Shown: positions 33,132 through 42,259, counted from the stretch's first letter. The stretch is DNA of 64,000 bases from Chelatococcus sp. (GCA_003248805.1 QFQY01000014.1:1-64000), one strand, 5' to 3'. Notes: generated by a model not told the origin, from the sequence alone. Numbers and translations are program-made.

Positions 33132-34655
33132 ATGAATCGGAGTGGGTTGATCCGTTGGCCGAGGCTGGTTCTTGCGGCCGCCGTCGTGCTGTTCGGGACC
33201 AACGCTTTGCTTGCGGCCGACAGGCTGACCATCGCCCAGGGCAACGACATCCTCTCGCTCGATCCGGCCAACCACGGCAACAACAGTACCGAATCGGCCT
33301 TGGTGAACCTCTACGACTATCTCGTCGACAAGGACTTCAGCCAGGGACAGCTGCGCTTCACGCCGCGCCTGGCCGTGTCCTGGAGCACGACCGACAATAT
33401 CCACTGGACCTTCAAGCTTCGCGACGACGTATATTGGCACAACGGCGACAAGTTCACGGCACGGGACGTCAAGTTCACGATCGAGCGCTCGCAGCAGGAC
33501 AAAAAGCTGATCAGTGCTCACAAGTTCCGTCGCATCAAGGCGGTGGAGGCGTCTGACGAGACCACCCTCAAGATCGAGACCGACGGGCCGAACACCCTGC
33601 TTCTCCACGCCTTCGTCGGCAATGGTGCCGGCATCCTGCCCAAAGACGCTTTCGAGAAGGCGGGCGGCAAGGAAGAGTTCTTCAAGCAGCCGGTCGGCAC
33701 CGGCCCCTATGTCTTCAAGCAATGGATCAAGTCCGACCGCCTCGTGCTGGCGAGGAACACGCGCTGGTGGGGCGGAACTCCGAAATGGGACGAGGTGGTG
33801 ATCCGCGCCATTCCGGAGACGACCACGCGCGTCGCCGAGCTTCTGACGGGCGGTGTCGACATCGCCGTCAACATCCCGCCCGAAGACCTCGCGCGCCTGA
33901 ACGACAACAAGGGGACCCGCGCCATCACCTTCGACATCGCGCGAAACCTGGCCCTTCATGTTCGCACCGGCAAGGATCGTGTGACCGGCGACCCGCGTAT
34001 CCGCGAGGCCATCGACCTCGCCATCGATCGCGATGCCATCGTCAAGCAGGTGCTGGAGGGGCATGGGGCGCCGACGCGTGGCTTCTTCCCGCCGGCGATC
34101 CCGGGTTTTGCGCCGGAGCTGAGCCGCGATATCCGCTTCGATCCCGAGCGCGCCAGGGCTTTGCTGCGCGAAGCGGGATTCGGCGGCGGCAAGCGCCCCG
34201 CGATCAAGATCAGCACTCCGAGCGGGCGCTATGTGAAGGACCGCGAGATCGTCGAGGCCGTGGCGGGCTATCTCGAGGATGTAGGCTTCCGGGTCCAGGT
34301 CGAGGTGCTCGATTGGACCGTGTATAACACCAAGCTGGTCGGCGACGGCTTCGGGGAGCTCTATCTCTGGGGCATGGGCTCCTACACGGACGCCTCGACG
34401 CTCTTCGTCGACAATTTCAGGCGTCACTACGACTGGTCGGATCCGGCCTTCGAAGAACTCGTTGCGTCCGTTCGCGACGCCAAGACCGAGGCCGAGCGCA
34501 TCGCCATTTCGCAGAAGGGCCAGCAGATCGTCGCGGATCAGCGCGTCCGCATCGGCCTGCTCTTTCCGCAATCGATCTACGGCGTGAGCGACCGCGTCGT
34601 CTATCACGGGCGCTTCGACGAAATGATCGCGGCCGAGGACGTGGTGCGCCGATGA
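33132..34655 (+). CDS. Extracellular solute-binding protein, family 5 (second Dpp-type system)
   Basis: 507-residue periplasmic receptor with signal peptide (LIRWPRLVLAAAVVLFGTNALLAAD). SBP_bac_5 landmarks: RLAVSWSTTDNIHWTFKLRDDVYWHNGDKFTARDV, VGTGPYVFKQWIKSDRLVLARNTRWWGG and IREAIDLAIDRDAIVKQVLEGHGAPT. Begins an operon with two permeases and a flavin monooxygenase. The ligand could be a peptide, a nickel chelate or, given the neighbours, a sulfur compound such as a glutathione-type conjugate; the sequence alone does not decide. Confidence 0.93.
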   Translation: MNRSGLIRWPRLVLAAAVVLFGTNALLAADRLTIAQGNDILSLDPANHGNNSTESALVNLYDYLVDKDFSQGQLRFTPRLAVSWSTTDNIHWTFKLRDDVYWHNGDKFTARDVKFTIERSQQDKKLISAHKFRRIKAVEASDETTLKIETDGPNTLLLHAFVGNGAGILPKDAFEKAGGKEEFFKQPVGTGPYVFKQWIKSDRLVLARNTRWWGGTPKWDEVVIRAIPETTTRVAELLTGGVDIAVNIPPEDLARLNDNKGTRAITFDIARNLALHVRTGKDRVTGDPRIREAIDLAIDRDAIVKQVLEGHGAPTRGFFPPAIPGFAPELSRDIRFDPERARALLREAGFGGGKRPAIKISTPSGRYVKDREIVEAVAGYLEDVGFRVQVEVLDWTVYNTKLVGDGFGELYLWGMGSYTDASTLFVDNFRRHYDWSDPAFEELVASVRDAKTEAERIAISQKGQQIVADQRVRIGLLFPQSIYGVSDRVVYHGRFDEMIAAEDVVRR

Positions 34656-35569
34656 GCGGGCGCTCCCTTTTGGGGAAGCTGCTGCAGTTCCTGCCGGTAC
34701 TCTACATCGTCTCGCTGATCGTCTTCGTCCTGGTCTATCTGACGGGCGACCCGTCGGCGCTGCTGATCCCGGAGGATGCGACGGAGGAGGACCGGCTCGC
34801 GCTCGTTGCCGCATGGGGGCTCGATCAGCCATTTTACGTTCAGTACCTGCGCTATATGGGCAATATCCTGTCCGGCGATTTCGGCGTGTCCTATCGTTAC
34901 GGCACCGAAGCGCTCCCGGTCGTGCTCGAGCGCATTCCCGCGACGCTTCAGCTGACGGCCGGCGGCCTCGTCGTCGCCGTCCTGATTGCGCTTCCGACCG
35001 GCATCTTCGCCGCGCTGAGGCGCAACAGTCTGCCGGATTTCGCGATTTCGGCGGTGACCGTGCTGGGCAAGGCGATGCCGAACTTCTGGGTCGGGATCAT
35101 GCTGATCCTGGTCTTCGGCGTCTGGCTGCGGCTGGTCCCCGTGTCAGGCAGCGGCGGCTTCTCCCATCTCATCCTGCCGGCGATCACGCTGGGCACCGGC
35201 TTCGCCGCGGAACTGACCAAGCTCATCCGCTCGAGCCTGCTCGAAGTCATGGGGCAGGACTATGTCCGCACCGCTCGCGCCAAGGGTTTGTCCGAAACGC
35301 GCGTGGTACTCCACCACGGCCTGAGAAACGCGCTGATCCCGGCGGTGACGATGACCTCGCTGCATGCCATCGCGCTGCTCGGCGGCGCGCTGGTGACGGA
35401 GACCGTGTTCTCCTGGCCTGGTCTCGGTCAGCTCGTCGTCCAGGCGATCTATACCAAGGACATGGCCGTTATCCAGATCGCCGTCTTCGTCATCACCCTC
35501 ATGGCCCTGACGATCAATCTCGCGACCGATGCCCTCTACCGGCTGATCGATCCGCGCCTCTCCCGCTAG
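34652..35569 (+). CDS. Dpp/Opp-type ABC permease (DppB-like)
   Basis: 305 residues. LYIVSLIVFVLVYLTGDPSALLIPEDATEED at the N-terminus, the EAA-loop region YVRTARAKGLSETRVVLHHGLRNALIPAVT, and the end FSWPGLGQLVVQAIYTKDMAVIQ with LYRLIDPRLSR. Overlaps the binding-protein gene by four bases. About six spans. Confidence 0.93.
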   Translation: MSGRSLLGKLLQFLPVLYIVSLIVFVLVYLTGDPSALLIPEDATEEDRLALVAAWGLDQPFYVQYLRYMGNILSGDFGVSYRYGTEALPVVLERIPATLQLTAGGLVVAVLIALPTGIFAALRRNSLPDFAISAVTVLGKAMPNFWVGIMLILVFGVWLRLVPVSGSGGFSHLILPAITLGTGFAAELTKLIRSSLLEVMGQDYVRTARAKGLSETRVVLHHGLRNALIPAVTMTSLHAIALLGGALVTETVFSWPGLGQLVVQAIYTKDMAVIQIAVFVITLMALTINLATDALYRLIDPRLSR

Positions 35570-35584
35570 ACGCTCCGACACCGC

Positions 35585-36475
35585 ATGACAGATGTTCTTC
35601 TCGCGACAGCCGCTAGCCCGCCGCCACGCCGGCGCCGGCTCGTGCCCTCTCTTCTCGGGAACAAGGCGGGGCTGGCCGGCTTCATCATCGTCGCCCTCAT
35701 CGTCGTCATGGCTCTGGCCGCCGACCAGTTGGCGCCGCTCGATCCGCTTCGGCGCAACCTGTCGCTGAAGCTGCTGCCGCCGGCCTGGCTGGAGGGCGGC
35801 AGCCCGCGCCACCTGCTGGGGACCGACAGTCAAGGACGGGACCTGCTGAGCCGCATCGTCTTCGGCGCCCGGACCTCGCTTTCGGTCGGGCTCGCCGCCG
35901 TCGCGCTCTCCAGCCTGATCGGGCTGTCGCTCGGCCTGCTCGCCGGCATGGCGGGCGGCCGGATCGACCTTCTGATCATGCGCGTGATCGACGCCATGCT
36001 GGCGATCCCGACCATGCTGTTCATGCTGGTCGTGGCGCTGGTCGCCGGTGCCGGCCTTCTGCCGCTCGTCGTCGTCATTGCGGCCACCAACTGGGTGGGC
36101 TGCGCCCGGATCGTGCGGGCCGACGTCCTCGGCATCAAGGAGATGGACTACGTCGCGGCGGCTCGGGCGAGTGGCGCCCGCCCGCTCGCTCTGATCCTGC
36201 GCCATATCCTGCCGAACGTGCTGTCGTCATTCGTCGTCGTTTCGACCATGAATATCGGCACCGTGATCCTCGCCGAATCCTCGCTCAGCTTCCTTGGCTT
36301 CGGCATCCAGCCGCCCGAGATCTCCTGGGGCCAGATGCTGAGCGAGGGGCGCCAATATCTGGCGACGAGCTGGTGGGTGGCGACCTTCCCCGGCATCGCG
36401 ATCACGCTGACCGTGCTCGGCGTCATCCTCCTCGGCGACTGGTTGCGCGACCATCTCGATCCTCGGCTGGCCTGA
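35585..36475 (+). CDS. Dpp/Opp-type ABC permease (DppC-like)
   Basis: 296 residues with the DppC hallmark HLLGTDSQGRDLLSRIVFGARTSLSVG, EAA-loop YVAAARASGARPLALILRHILPNVLSS and GIQPPEISWGQMLSEGRQYL. As in the first Dpp-type system of this window, no ATPase gene follows; the next gene is a monooxygenase. Confidence 0.93.
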   Translation: MTDVLLATAASPPPRRRRLVPSLLGNKAGLAGFIIVALIVVMALAADQLAPLDPLRRNLSLKLLPPAWLEGGSPRHLLGTDSQGRDLLSRIVFGARTSLSVGLAAVALSSLIGLSLGLLAGMAGGRIDLLIMRVIDAMLAIPTMLFMLVVALVAGAGLLPLVVVIAATNWVGCARIVRADVLGIKEMDYVAAARASGARPLALILRHILPNVLSSFVVVSTMNIGTVILAESSLSFLGFGIQPPEISWGQMLSEGRQYLATSWWVATFPGIAITLTVLGVILLGDWLRDHLDPRLA

Positions 36476-36517
36476 GCCCTTCACGCCCGCGACCCATTTC
36501 CCTTCAGGACACATCCG

Positions 36518-37846
36518 ATGTCGCCCGCTTCACAGACGCAGAGATCCCGCACAATCCATCTGGGACTGTTTCATCAGCCGCTCGGCCGCCACCCCGCCGC
36601 CTGGCGGCGGGAGGCCGCGCAAGGACATCCCGAAGATATCGATTGGGCGGTACGCATCGCGCGGAAGGCCGAGGAAGGGCTGTTCGACATGTTCTTCGTG
36701 GCCGACAATCTCGCCGGCCCCGAGCCCGGCGCGCAGGGCAAGGCCGGCGGGCTGGAACCGGTGACATTGCTTTCGGCTCTGGCGCTCGCGACCACGAAGA
36801 TAGGCCTCGTCGGCACGATCTCGACCAGTTTCTCGGCGCCTTACAACGTCGCGCGGATGCTCGCTTCGCTCGACCATATCAGCCACGGCCGGGCCGGTTG
36901 GAACGTGGTCACGACCCAGTCCGACCGGGCGGCCGAGAATTTCAGCCTGAGCGCCCTGCCGGATCATGCGGCGCGCTATGCCCGCGCCGACGAATTCGTC
37001 CGCGTGGTGCGCGGCTTGTGGGACAGCTGGGCCGACGATGCGATCGTCATGGACAAGAGCTCCGGTATCTTCCTGGACACGGATCGTATTCGCCTTCTCG
37101 ACCACAAGGGCGAGCATTTCTCGGTCCGGGGGCCGCTCAACGTCTCGCGGCCGCCACAGGGTCATCCCGTCATCGTGCAGGCGGGCTCCTCGCGCGACGG
37201 TATCGGGCTGGCCGCGACGCAGGCCGACCTCGCCTTCACCGCGCAGGATACGATCGAGGACTCGCTCGCCTATCGCGCGGCTCTCGCGGAAGCGGCCGAG
37301 CAGGGGGGGCGCTCCGGCTATCTCAAGGTGCTCCCGGGCATCATGCCGATCGTCGGGCGCACGGATGTGGAGGCGAGGGAGAAATTCGCGGCGCTGCAGG
37401 AACATACCGACATCGCCGCCGGGATCCGGCAATTGTCCGGCCGCTGGGGCTATGACCTCTCCACCCATCCGCTCGACGGCCCGGTCCCGGAGCCGGGGGA
37501 GCGCATCCATGGCGAGAGCCGGGTGCGCCTGCTGCTGAACAAGGCGCGTGCGGAGAACTACACGCTGCGCGAGCTCGCGGCGCTCGCCATTGCTTCCCAT
37601 GGCCACCGCATCATCATCGGCTCGCCGGAGACCATCGCCGACGACCTGCAATCCTGGTTCGAGCAGGGCGCGGCCGATGGCTTCAACGTGATCCCCGCCT
37701 CGATGCCGGACGGGCTCGACGACTTCGTCGATCTCGTGATTCCCGTCCTCCAGGAGCGCGGCCTGTTCCGTCGAAGCTACGCCGAAACCACCCTGCGCGA
37801 ACGCTTTGGCCTCGACATTCCCCGGCTCGGCCCCTTCGCAGGCTGA
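36518..37846 (+). CDS. NtaA/SnaA/DszA-family FMN-dependent monooxygenase
   Basis: 442 residues of the bacterial luciferase superfamily. Diagnostic for the NtaA/DszA branch: AWRREAAQGHPEDIDWAVRIARKAEEGLFDMFFVAD, EPVTLLSALALATTKIGLVGTISTSFSAPYNVARMLASLDHISHGRAGWNVVTT, and the Q-A-G-SSRDG patch. These enzymes use FMNH2 supplied by a separate reductase and O2 to oxidise C-S or C-N compounds (dibenzothiophene sulfone, nitrilotriacetate, N-acetyl-S-alkylcysteines). Follows a Dpp-type importer by 42 bases and precedes a Met-gamma-lyase-like enzyme, so oxidation and C-S cleavage of an imported organosulfur compound is the likely job. Confidence 0.92.
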   Translation: MSPASQTQRSRTIHLGLFHQPLGRHPAAWRREAAQGHPEDIDWAVRIARKAEEGLFDMFFVADNLAGPEPGAQGKAGGLEPVTLLSALALATTKIGLVGTISTSFSAPYNVARMLASLDHISHGRAGWNVVTTQSDRAAENFSLSALPDHAARYARADEFVRVVRGLWDSWADDAIVMDKSSGIFLDTDRIRLLDHKGEHFSVRGPLNVSRPPQGHPVIVQAGSSRDGIGLAATQADLAFTAQDTIEDSLAYRAALAEAAEQGGRSGYLKVLPGIMPIVGRTDVEAREKFAALQEHTDIAAGIRQLSGRWGYDLSTHPLDGPVPEPGERIHGESRVRLLLNKARAENYTLRELAALAIASHGHRIIIGSPETIADDLQSWFEQGAADGFNVIPASMPDGLDDFVDLVIPVLQERGLFRRSYAETTLRERFGLDIPRLGPFAG

Positions 37847-37936
37847 CCGGGCGTTCGCCCATGCCATGTTCGAGACCGCAAGCCAGGATCGGCCGGTAGC
37901 GAGAGAGGCTGCCCGGCCAAAAGGGAGAAGCCGCCA

Positions 37937-39142
37937 ATGTCGTCGGATCGCGGACGCAACCGCGCGCAGGGTTTTTCGACCCGCGCCATCCATCTCGGCT
38001 ATGATCCGGCCGAGCACGAAGGCGCGCTGACGCCGCCGATCTTCATGACCTCGACCTATGCCTTCGAGAGCGCGGAGCAGGGCGCGGAGATCTTCAGGGG
38101 CGAACGTCCGGGCTATGTCTACGGCCGCTCCAAGAATCCGACGCAGACCATCCTCGAGGAGCGTATGGCGAGCCTGGAAGGCGCCGAGGCGGGCATGACC
38201 GCCGCCTCCGGCATGGGCGCGATCGCCAGCGTGGCGATGACCCTGCTGGCGCCGGGCGACGAGATCGTGATCGACCATACCCTCTACGGCAACACCTATG
38301 CACTGTTCACGCAGGGCCTGGCGAAGCTCGGCATCATCGCCCGCCCGGCCGACTTCACCCGGCTCGATGCGCTGACGGCACAGATCGGCGAACGCACCAA
38401 GCTTGTCTTCTTCGAGACCCCGGCCAATCCGAACTTGCGCGTCATCGACATCGCCGCAGTCTCGCGCATCGCGCATCAGGCCGGGGCCCTCGTGGTCGTC
38501 GACAACACCTTCGGAACGCCGGTGCTGCAGCGCCCGCTGGAGTTCGGGGCCGACCTCGTCGTTCATTCGGGCACGAAATATCTCGGCGGCCATGGCGACC
38601 TGCTGGCCGGGATCGTCGTGGGCCCGGCCGAGTTGCTGAAGCAGATCCGCAACACCGGACTACGCTGGATGACCGGCGCGACGCTGTCGCCGTTCAACTG
38701 CTTCCTCATGCTGCGCGGACTGAAGACGCTGGAAATCCGCGTCGAGCGCCATGCCGCCTCCGCCCTGGCCGTGGCGCGCGAGCTGGAGCGGCATCCGCGC
38801 ATCGCCAGCCTGTCCTATCCCGGGCTGCCGTCCTTCCCGCAATTCGAACTCGCGCAGCGGCAGATGTCCGGCTCGGGCGGCGGCCTGGTCTCCTTCGAGC
38901 TGGATGGCGGCATCGAGATGGGCATGGCGTTCATGAACCATCTCCGGCTGGTCACCCGTGCGGTCAGCCTCGGCGACGCAGAGACGCTGATCCAGCATCC
39001 GGCGAGCATGACCCATGCGATCGTCAGCCGCGAGGACCGCCTGAAGCACGGTATCAGCGACGGGTTGCTGCGGCTGTCGATCGGGCTGGAAAGCGTCGAG
39101 GACATCCTCGACGATCTCACCAATGCGCTCGACGCGCTCTGA
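37937..39142 (+). CDS. Cys/Met-metabolism PLP enzyme (methionine gamma-lyase / O-acylhomoserine sulfhydrylase-like)
   Basis: 401 residues of the trans-sulfuration PLP family. PLP lysine K214 in VVHSGTKYLGGHGD; phosphate-binding Y62 and R64 in YVYGRSKNPTQ; stacking Tyr Y117. At the position of the Cys that is characteristic of methionine gamma-lyases (LYGCT) this protein has Asn (N119, LYGNT), so strict Met gamma-lyase activity is doubtful. Other possibilities are O-acetylhomoserine sulfhydrylase, cystathionine lyase or a lyase for S-substituted homocysteine. Start at 37937 with AAGGGAGAAG upstream. Operon partner of the monooxygenase. Confidence 0.9.
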   Translation: MSSDRGRNRAQGFSTRAIHLGYDPAEHEGALTPPIFMTSTYAFESAEQGAEIFRGERPGYVYGRSKNPTQTILEERMASLEGAEAGMTAASGMGAIASVAMTLLAPGDEIVIDHTLYGNTYALFTQGLAKLGIIARPADFTRLDALTAQIGERTKLVFFETPANPNLRVIDIAAVSRIAHQAGALVVVDNTFGTPVLQRPLEFGADLVVHSGTKYLGGHGDLLAGIVVGPAELLKQIRNTGLRWMTGATLSPFNCFLMLRGLKTLEIRVERHAASALAVARELERHPRIASLSYPGLPSFPQFELAQRQMSGSGGGLVSFELDGGIEMGMAFMNHLRLVTRAVSLGDAETLIQHPASMTHAIVSREDRLKHGISDGLLRLSIGLESVEDILDDLTNALDAL

Positions 39143-39643
39143 GGCGACACCTGCGATCCACCGTCGAGGCGTTTCGGCATGGTTTCGGCCGGTCACGCTT
39201 CAGTTTTTCCCAGGGCCTTGCTTCCGTGGACGATCCATCGCTTCCCGTCGCGAAAAACGCCTGTTTCGTTTCATTGCTCGTCATGTCGTTACGAGCAATA
39301 ATCTTACACGCGATGACTATTCCCGATGTCGTCGCCGCGGGATTTGCTGGAGCAACTTGCGCCGCGTCAACAACGCTAAAAGCACCACGATGTCTCGTGG
39401 GCTCCTCTTATTTCGGGGGTGCAGATGTCCATGACGTTCAGCACAGCACAAGCCGCGACAACATCCCTCTTCCACCGAAGGCTCTGACCTTGGCGGGCTG
39501 ACGGCAGGCGGCCGCCAGCGCTCCGCGCCAGCCCAATTCATACTCTGGACGACGCCATCCCGTGCCGGCCCCGAAAGTGGCGGCGCGATCGGACGAGCGC
39601 GCCTGTCCACCTCTTGTCGTCAACTTCAGAACAGGGCGCGGCC
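39143..39643. other. Intergenic region with a 9-9-9 inverted repeat, no gene found
   Basis: About 500 bases of lower GC content than the flanks. It contains ATTGCTCGT (39273-39281) and its exact complement ACGAGCAAT (39291-39299) around a 9-base loop, and a CCACGA/TCGTGG hairpin (39385-39400) followed by a pyrimidine-rich CTCCTCTTATTTC. These may be the terminator of the upstream operon and control elements of the OsmC-importer operon. Short open frames here have no protein character. Confidence 0.5.
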
Positions 39644-40180
39644 ATGTCCAGTCTCGCGGAATATCTCGCACAGAAGCGCGACGCGCTGCTGCGCCGCAGG
39701 GCCCATGCCCGTTCCGGGCATGCCGGCCCGCTGCGCCTGCAGGCCCAGGCGCGTGCCGAGGGGCGCAGCGGTGTCCGGCGCATCCGCATTCGCGATTTCC
39801 AGCTGATCAGCGACAGCCCGCCGGATTTTGCCGGCTACGACCTCGGGCCCAGCTCGCCGGAGTTGCTGCTCGGCGCGCTTTCGAGCTGCCTGACCCACAC
39901 TTACCTGATCCAGGCCGCCGACCAGCAGATCGTCCTGGAGGATGTCTCGGTCGAGGTTCACGGTCAGCTCGATCCGCGCGCCGGAACGCCCGGCCACGAG
40001 ACCACGCCGATCTATCCGCACGAGCTGTCCTACACGGTCAGGCTCACGACGGACGAGACCGAACTCGACGCCCTGAACGCGGCCGTCGAGCGCTTCTGCC
40101 CGATCCTGAACCTGCTCCGGCAGGGCGTAACGGTGCGCGGCACCGTCGAGCGCGTGCCCGCCAGCCGCGCGGCAGCCTGA
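39644..40180 (+). CDS. OsmC-family protein
   Basis: 178 residues. OsmC/Ohr-fold landmarks: IRIRDFQLISDSPPDFAGYDLGPSSPELLLGALSSCLTHTYLIQAAD with the single conserved Cys of the CLTHT helix, and a C-terminal AVERFCPILNLLRQGVTV with a second Cys in the FCPIL motif, so the two-cysteine thiol-peroxidase site is present. It is a likely cytosolic thiol-dependent peroxide or organosulfur-handling protein. Start at ATG 39644 with AGGGCG upstream; a TTG ten codons earlier is possible. Next to a sulfonate-type importer. Confidence 0.88.
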   Translation: MSSLAEYLAQKRDALLRRRAHARSGHAGPLRLQAQARAEGRSGVRRIRIRDFQLISDSPPDFAGYDLGPSSPELLLGALSSCLTHTYLIQAADQQIVLEDVSVEVHGQLDPRAGTPGHETTPIYPHELSYTVRLTTDETELDALNAAVERFCPILNLLRQGVTVRGTVERVPASRAAA

Positions 40181-40230
40181 GCCTTCCCCGAACGACCATT
40201 CAGCCGCGCGCAGAGCGGCAAGGAGCGACC

Positions 40231-41253
40231 ATGAGCCAGACCACGACCTTCCCCTCCCGCCGCTCGCTGCTGCGCGGAGCCGCGGCGCTCGCCGCAGCGC
40301 CGCTTGCCGGATTCGCCGGGCATCACGCCTTCGCCCAGGCGACGCCGCTGAAGCAGCGTCAGACGATCAAGCTCGCCTGGGGGCAGACGGCCGTCTGCCA
40401 GTCGCCGATCTCGGTCGCGCTGAAGCAGGGCCTTTTCGAGAAATACAATCTGACGGTGGAGCCGGTGAATTTCAGCGGCCCGACCGACGCGCTGCTGCAG
40501 GCGATCGCGACCGGCCATGCCGATGGCGGTATCGGCATGGCGCTGCGCTGGCTGAAGCCGCTGGAGCAGGGCTTCGACGTCGGCCTCACCGTCGGCACGC
40601 ATGGCGGCTGCATGCGCCTGCTGGTGCCGGAGGCCGCCAATATCCACAGCCTCAAGGACCTCAAGGGCAAGTCGGTCGCCGTCACCGATCCGGCCAGCCC
40701 GGTGCGCAACTTCTTCGCCATCCGCCTGGCCGAGATCGGGCTCGACCCCGAGAAGGACGTGAGCTGGGTGCAGTACCCGCAGGACCTGTTCGGCGAGGCG
40801 CTCAAGAAGGGCGAAGTGCAGGCGCTCGCCGGCGACGACCCGCATCTCTATCTGATCAGGGAGCGCGACAAGCTGGTCGAGCTCGCGACCAATCTCGAAG
40901 GCCAGTATGCGAAATCGACCTGCTGCGTGCTCGGCCTGCGCGGCGCCCTGATCCGCGACCAGCCCGAGGTCGCCGGCGCGATCTCGCGCGCCATCGTCGA
41001 GGCGCAGGCCTGGACGGCGGCCAACCCCGACAAGACGGCCGAGATCTTCGCGCCCTTCGTCCCGGCCAAGGTCACGCCCGAGACGGTCGCCGCGATCCTG
41101 CGCAGCCACACCCATGACCATCATTCCACCGGCGCGGCGCTCCGCGACGACGTCGCGCTGTTCACCGAGCAGCTCAAGCTCGTCAACGTGATCCGCAAGA
41201 ACACCGACGCCAAGGCCTTTGCGCAGAAGATCGTCCCCAATGTCCCCGTTTGA
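40231..41253 (+). CDS. ABC substrate-binding protein, sulfonate/nitrate/taurine type (Tat-like signal)
   Basis: 340 residues. N-terminal SRRSLLRGAAALAAAPLAGFAGHHAFAQA has a twin-arginine-like motif and a hydrophobic stretch. The mature part follows the SsuA/NrtA/ThiY fold (IKLAWGQTAVCQSPISVALKQGLFEKYNLTVEPVNF, DLKGKSVAVTDPASPVRNFFAIRLAEIGLDPEKDV). Cysteines in GGCMRLL and KSTCCVLG are unusual for a periplasmic receptor and could bind metal or ligand. Start 40231 with AAGGAG. Overlaps the permease gene by 14 bases. Confidence 0.9.
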   Translation: MSQTTTFPSRRSLLRGAAALAAAPLAGFAGHHAFAQATPLKQRQTIKLAWGQTAVCQSPISVALKQGLFEKYNLTVEPVNFSGPTDALLQAIATGHADGGIGMALRWLKPLEQGFDVGLTVGTHGGCMRLLVPEAANIHSLKDLKGKSVAVTDPASPVRNFFAIRLAEIGLDPEKDVSWVQYPQDLFGEALKKGEVQALAGDDPHLYLIRERDKLVELATNLEGQYAKSTCCVLGLRGALIRDQPEVAGAISRAIVEAQAWTAANPDKTAEIFAPFVPAKVTPETVAAILRSHTHDHHSTGAALRDDVALFTEQLKLVNVIRKNTDAKAFAQKIVPNVPV

Positions 41254-42259
41254 ACAGACCAGCTCCGCACCAGCATTCGACCGGCCGCGCCTGCCGGTCG
41301 ATGGCTCGGTGCTGGCGCGGGGCGCGCTCGCCACGGCGGCCTGGACCGCCGTGGCGGCCTCCGTCACGCTGCTCGCCAACAAGAAGGTCGGCTTTGCCGA
41401 CCCGCTCTATGTCGGCGAGACCAATGCCGGCTTCGTCGGTTGGGCCGTTCTGCTGGCGCTGGCGACGGCGGTCGGCGCGCTCTGGCCGCCGCTCGGCCGG
41501 CGCCTCGGCCGGGCCGCGCCCTGGCTCGTGGTGCTCGCGCTCTTCGTCGGCATCTGGGATGTGCTGACGGCGAAGCTTGGCCTGCTGCCCGTGCCCTTCT
41601 TCGCCCCGCCATCCGCGCTGGTCGAGGTCTATGCCGAGGACTGGCCGCGGCTGGGCGAAAGCGTGCTGCATTCGCTGCGCCTGCTCGCGCTGGGCTTCCT
41701 GTTCGGCACGCTCTCCGGCTTCGTCACCGGCGTCGCGATCGGCTGGTCGCGCGGGCTCGGCTACTGGGTCCATCCGGTGCTGCGCTTCCTCGGCCCGATC
41801 CCTTCGACCGCGCTCCTGCCGATGGCCTTCTTCTTCTTCCCGTCGAGCTTCTCGGCGGCGATCTTCCTGATCGCGCTCGCCACCTGGTTCCCGGTCACGG
41901 TGCTGACCTGGTCCGGCGTCGCCAGCGTCGACAAGGCCTATTACGACGTCGCCCGGACGCTCGGCGCAGGGCGCGCCTTCCTGATCTTCAAGGTCGCCAT
42001 CCCTGCCGCCCTGCCGCATGTCTTCGTCGGCCTGTTCATGGGGCTCGGCGCCTCCTTCTCGGTGCTCGTCGCGGCCGAGATGATGGGGGTCAAGTCCGGC
42101 CTCGGCTACTACCTGCAATGGGCGCAGGGCTGGGCCGCCTATTCCAACATGTATGGCGCGCTGATCGTGATGGCGCTGATCTTCTCGGGGCTCATCACGC
42201 TGCTCTTCGCCGTGCGCGACCGCCTGCTCGGCTGGCAGAAGGATGTCGTGAAATGGTAG
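41240..42259 (+). CDS. ABC permease, sulfonate/nitrate/taurine type
   Basis: 339 residues, larger than typical SsuC (about 260) because of an N-terminal extension with two extra predicted spans (LARGALATAAWTAVAASVTLL, AGFVGWAVLLALATAVGALW). The core carries AYYDVARTLGAGRAFLIFKVAIPAALPHVFVGLFMGLG (EAA loop) and AAEMMGVKSGLGYYLQWA. The ATG at 41240 lies inside the end of the binding-protein gene. Pairs as a homodimer with the following ATPase. Confidence 0.9.
   Translation: MSPFEQTSSAPAFDRPRLPVDGSVLARGALATAAWTAVAASVTLLANKKVGFADPLYVGETNAGFVGWAVLLALATAVGALWPPLGRRLGRAAPWLVVLALFVGIWDVLTAKLGLLPVPFFAPPSALVEVYAEDWPRLGESVLHSLRLLALGFLFGTLSGFVTGVAIGWSRGLGYWVHPVLRFLGPIPSTALLPMAFFFFPSSFSAAIFLIALATWFPVTVLTWSGVASVDKAYYDVARTLGAGRAFLIFKVAIPAALPHVFVGLFMGLGASFSVLVAAEMMGVKSGLGYYLQWAQGWAAYSNMYGALIVMALIFSGLITLLFAVRDRLLGWQKDVVKW

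Noticed and set aside
37847..37936. Possible SAM-type riboswitch before the Met-gamma-lyase-like gene
   Set aside because: The 90-base gap has no SAM-II-like pseudoknot elements that I can find; only an ordinary ribosome-binding site is visible.
39226..39501. 91-codon plus-strand frame in the 39.1-39.6 kb gap
   Set aside because: No ribosome-binding site, no domain pattern, composition unlike the neighbouring genes; it also covers the inverted repeat.
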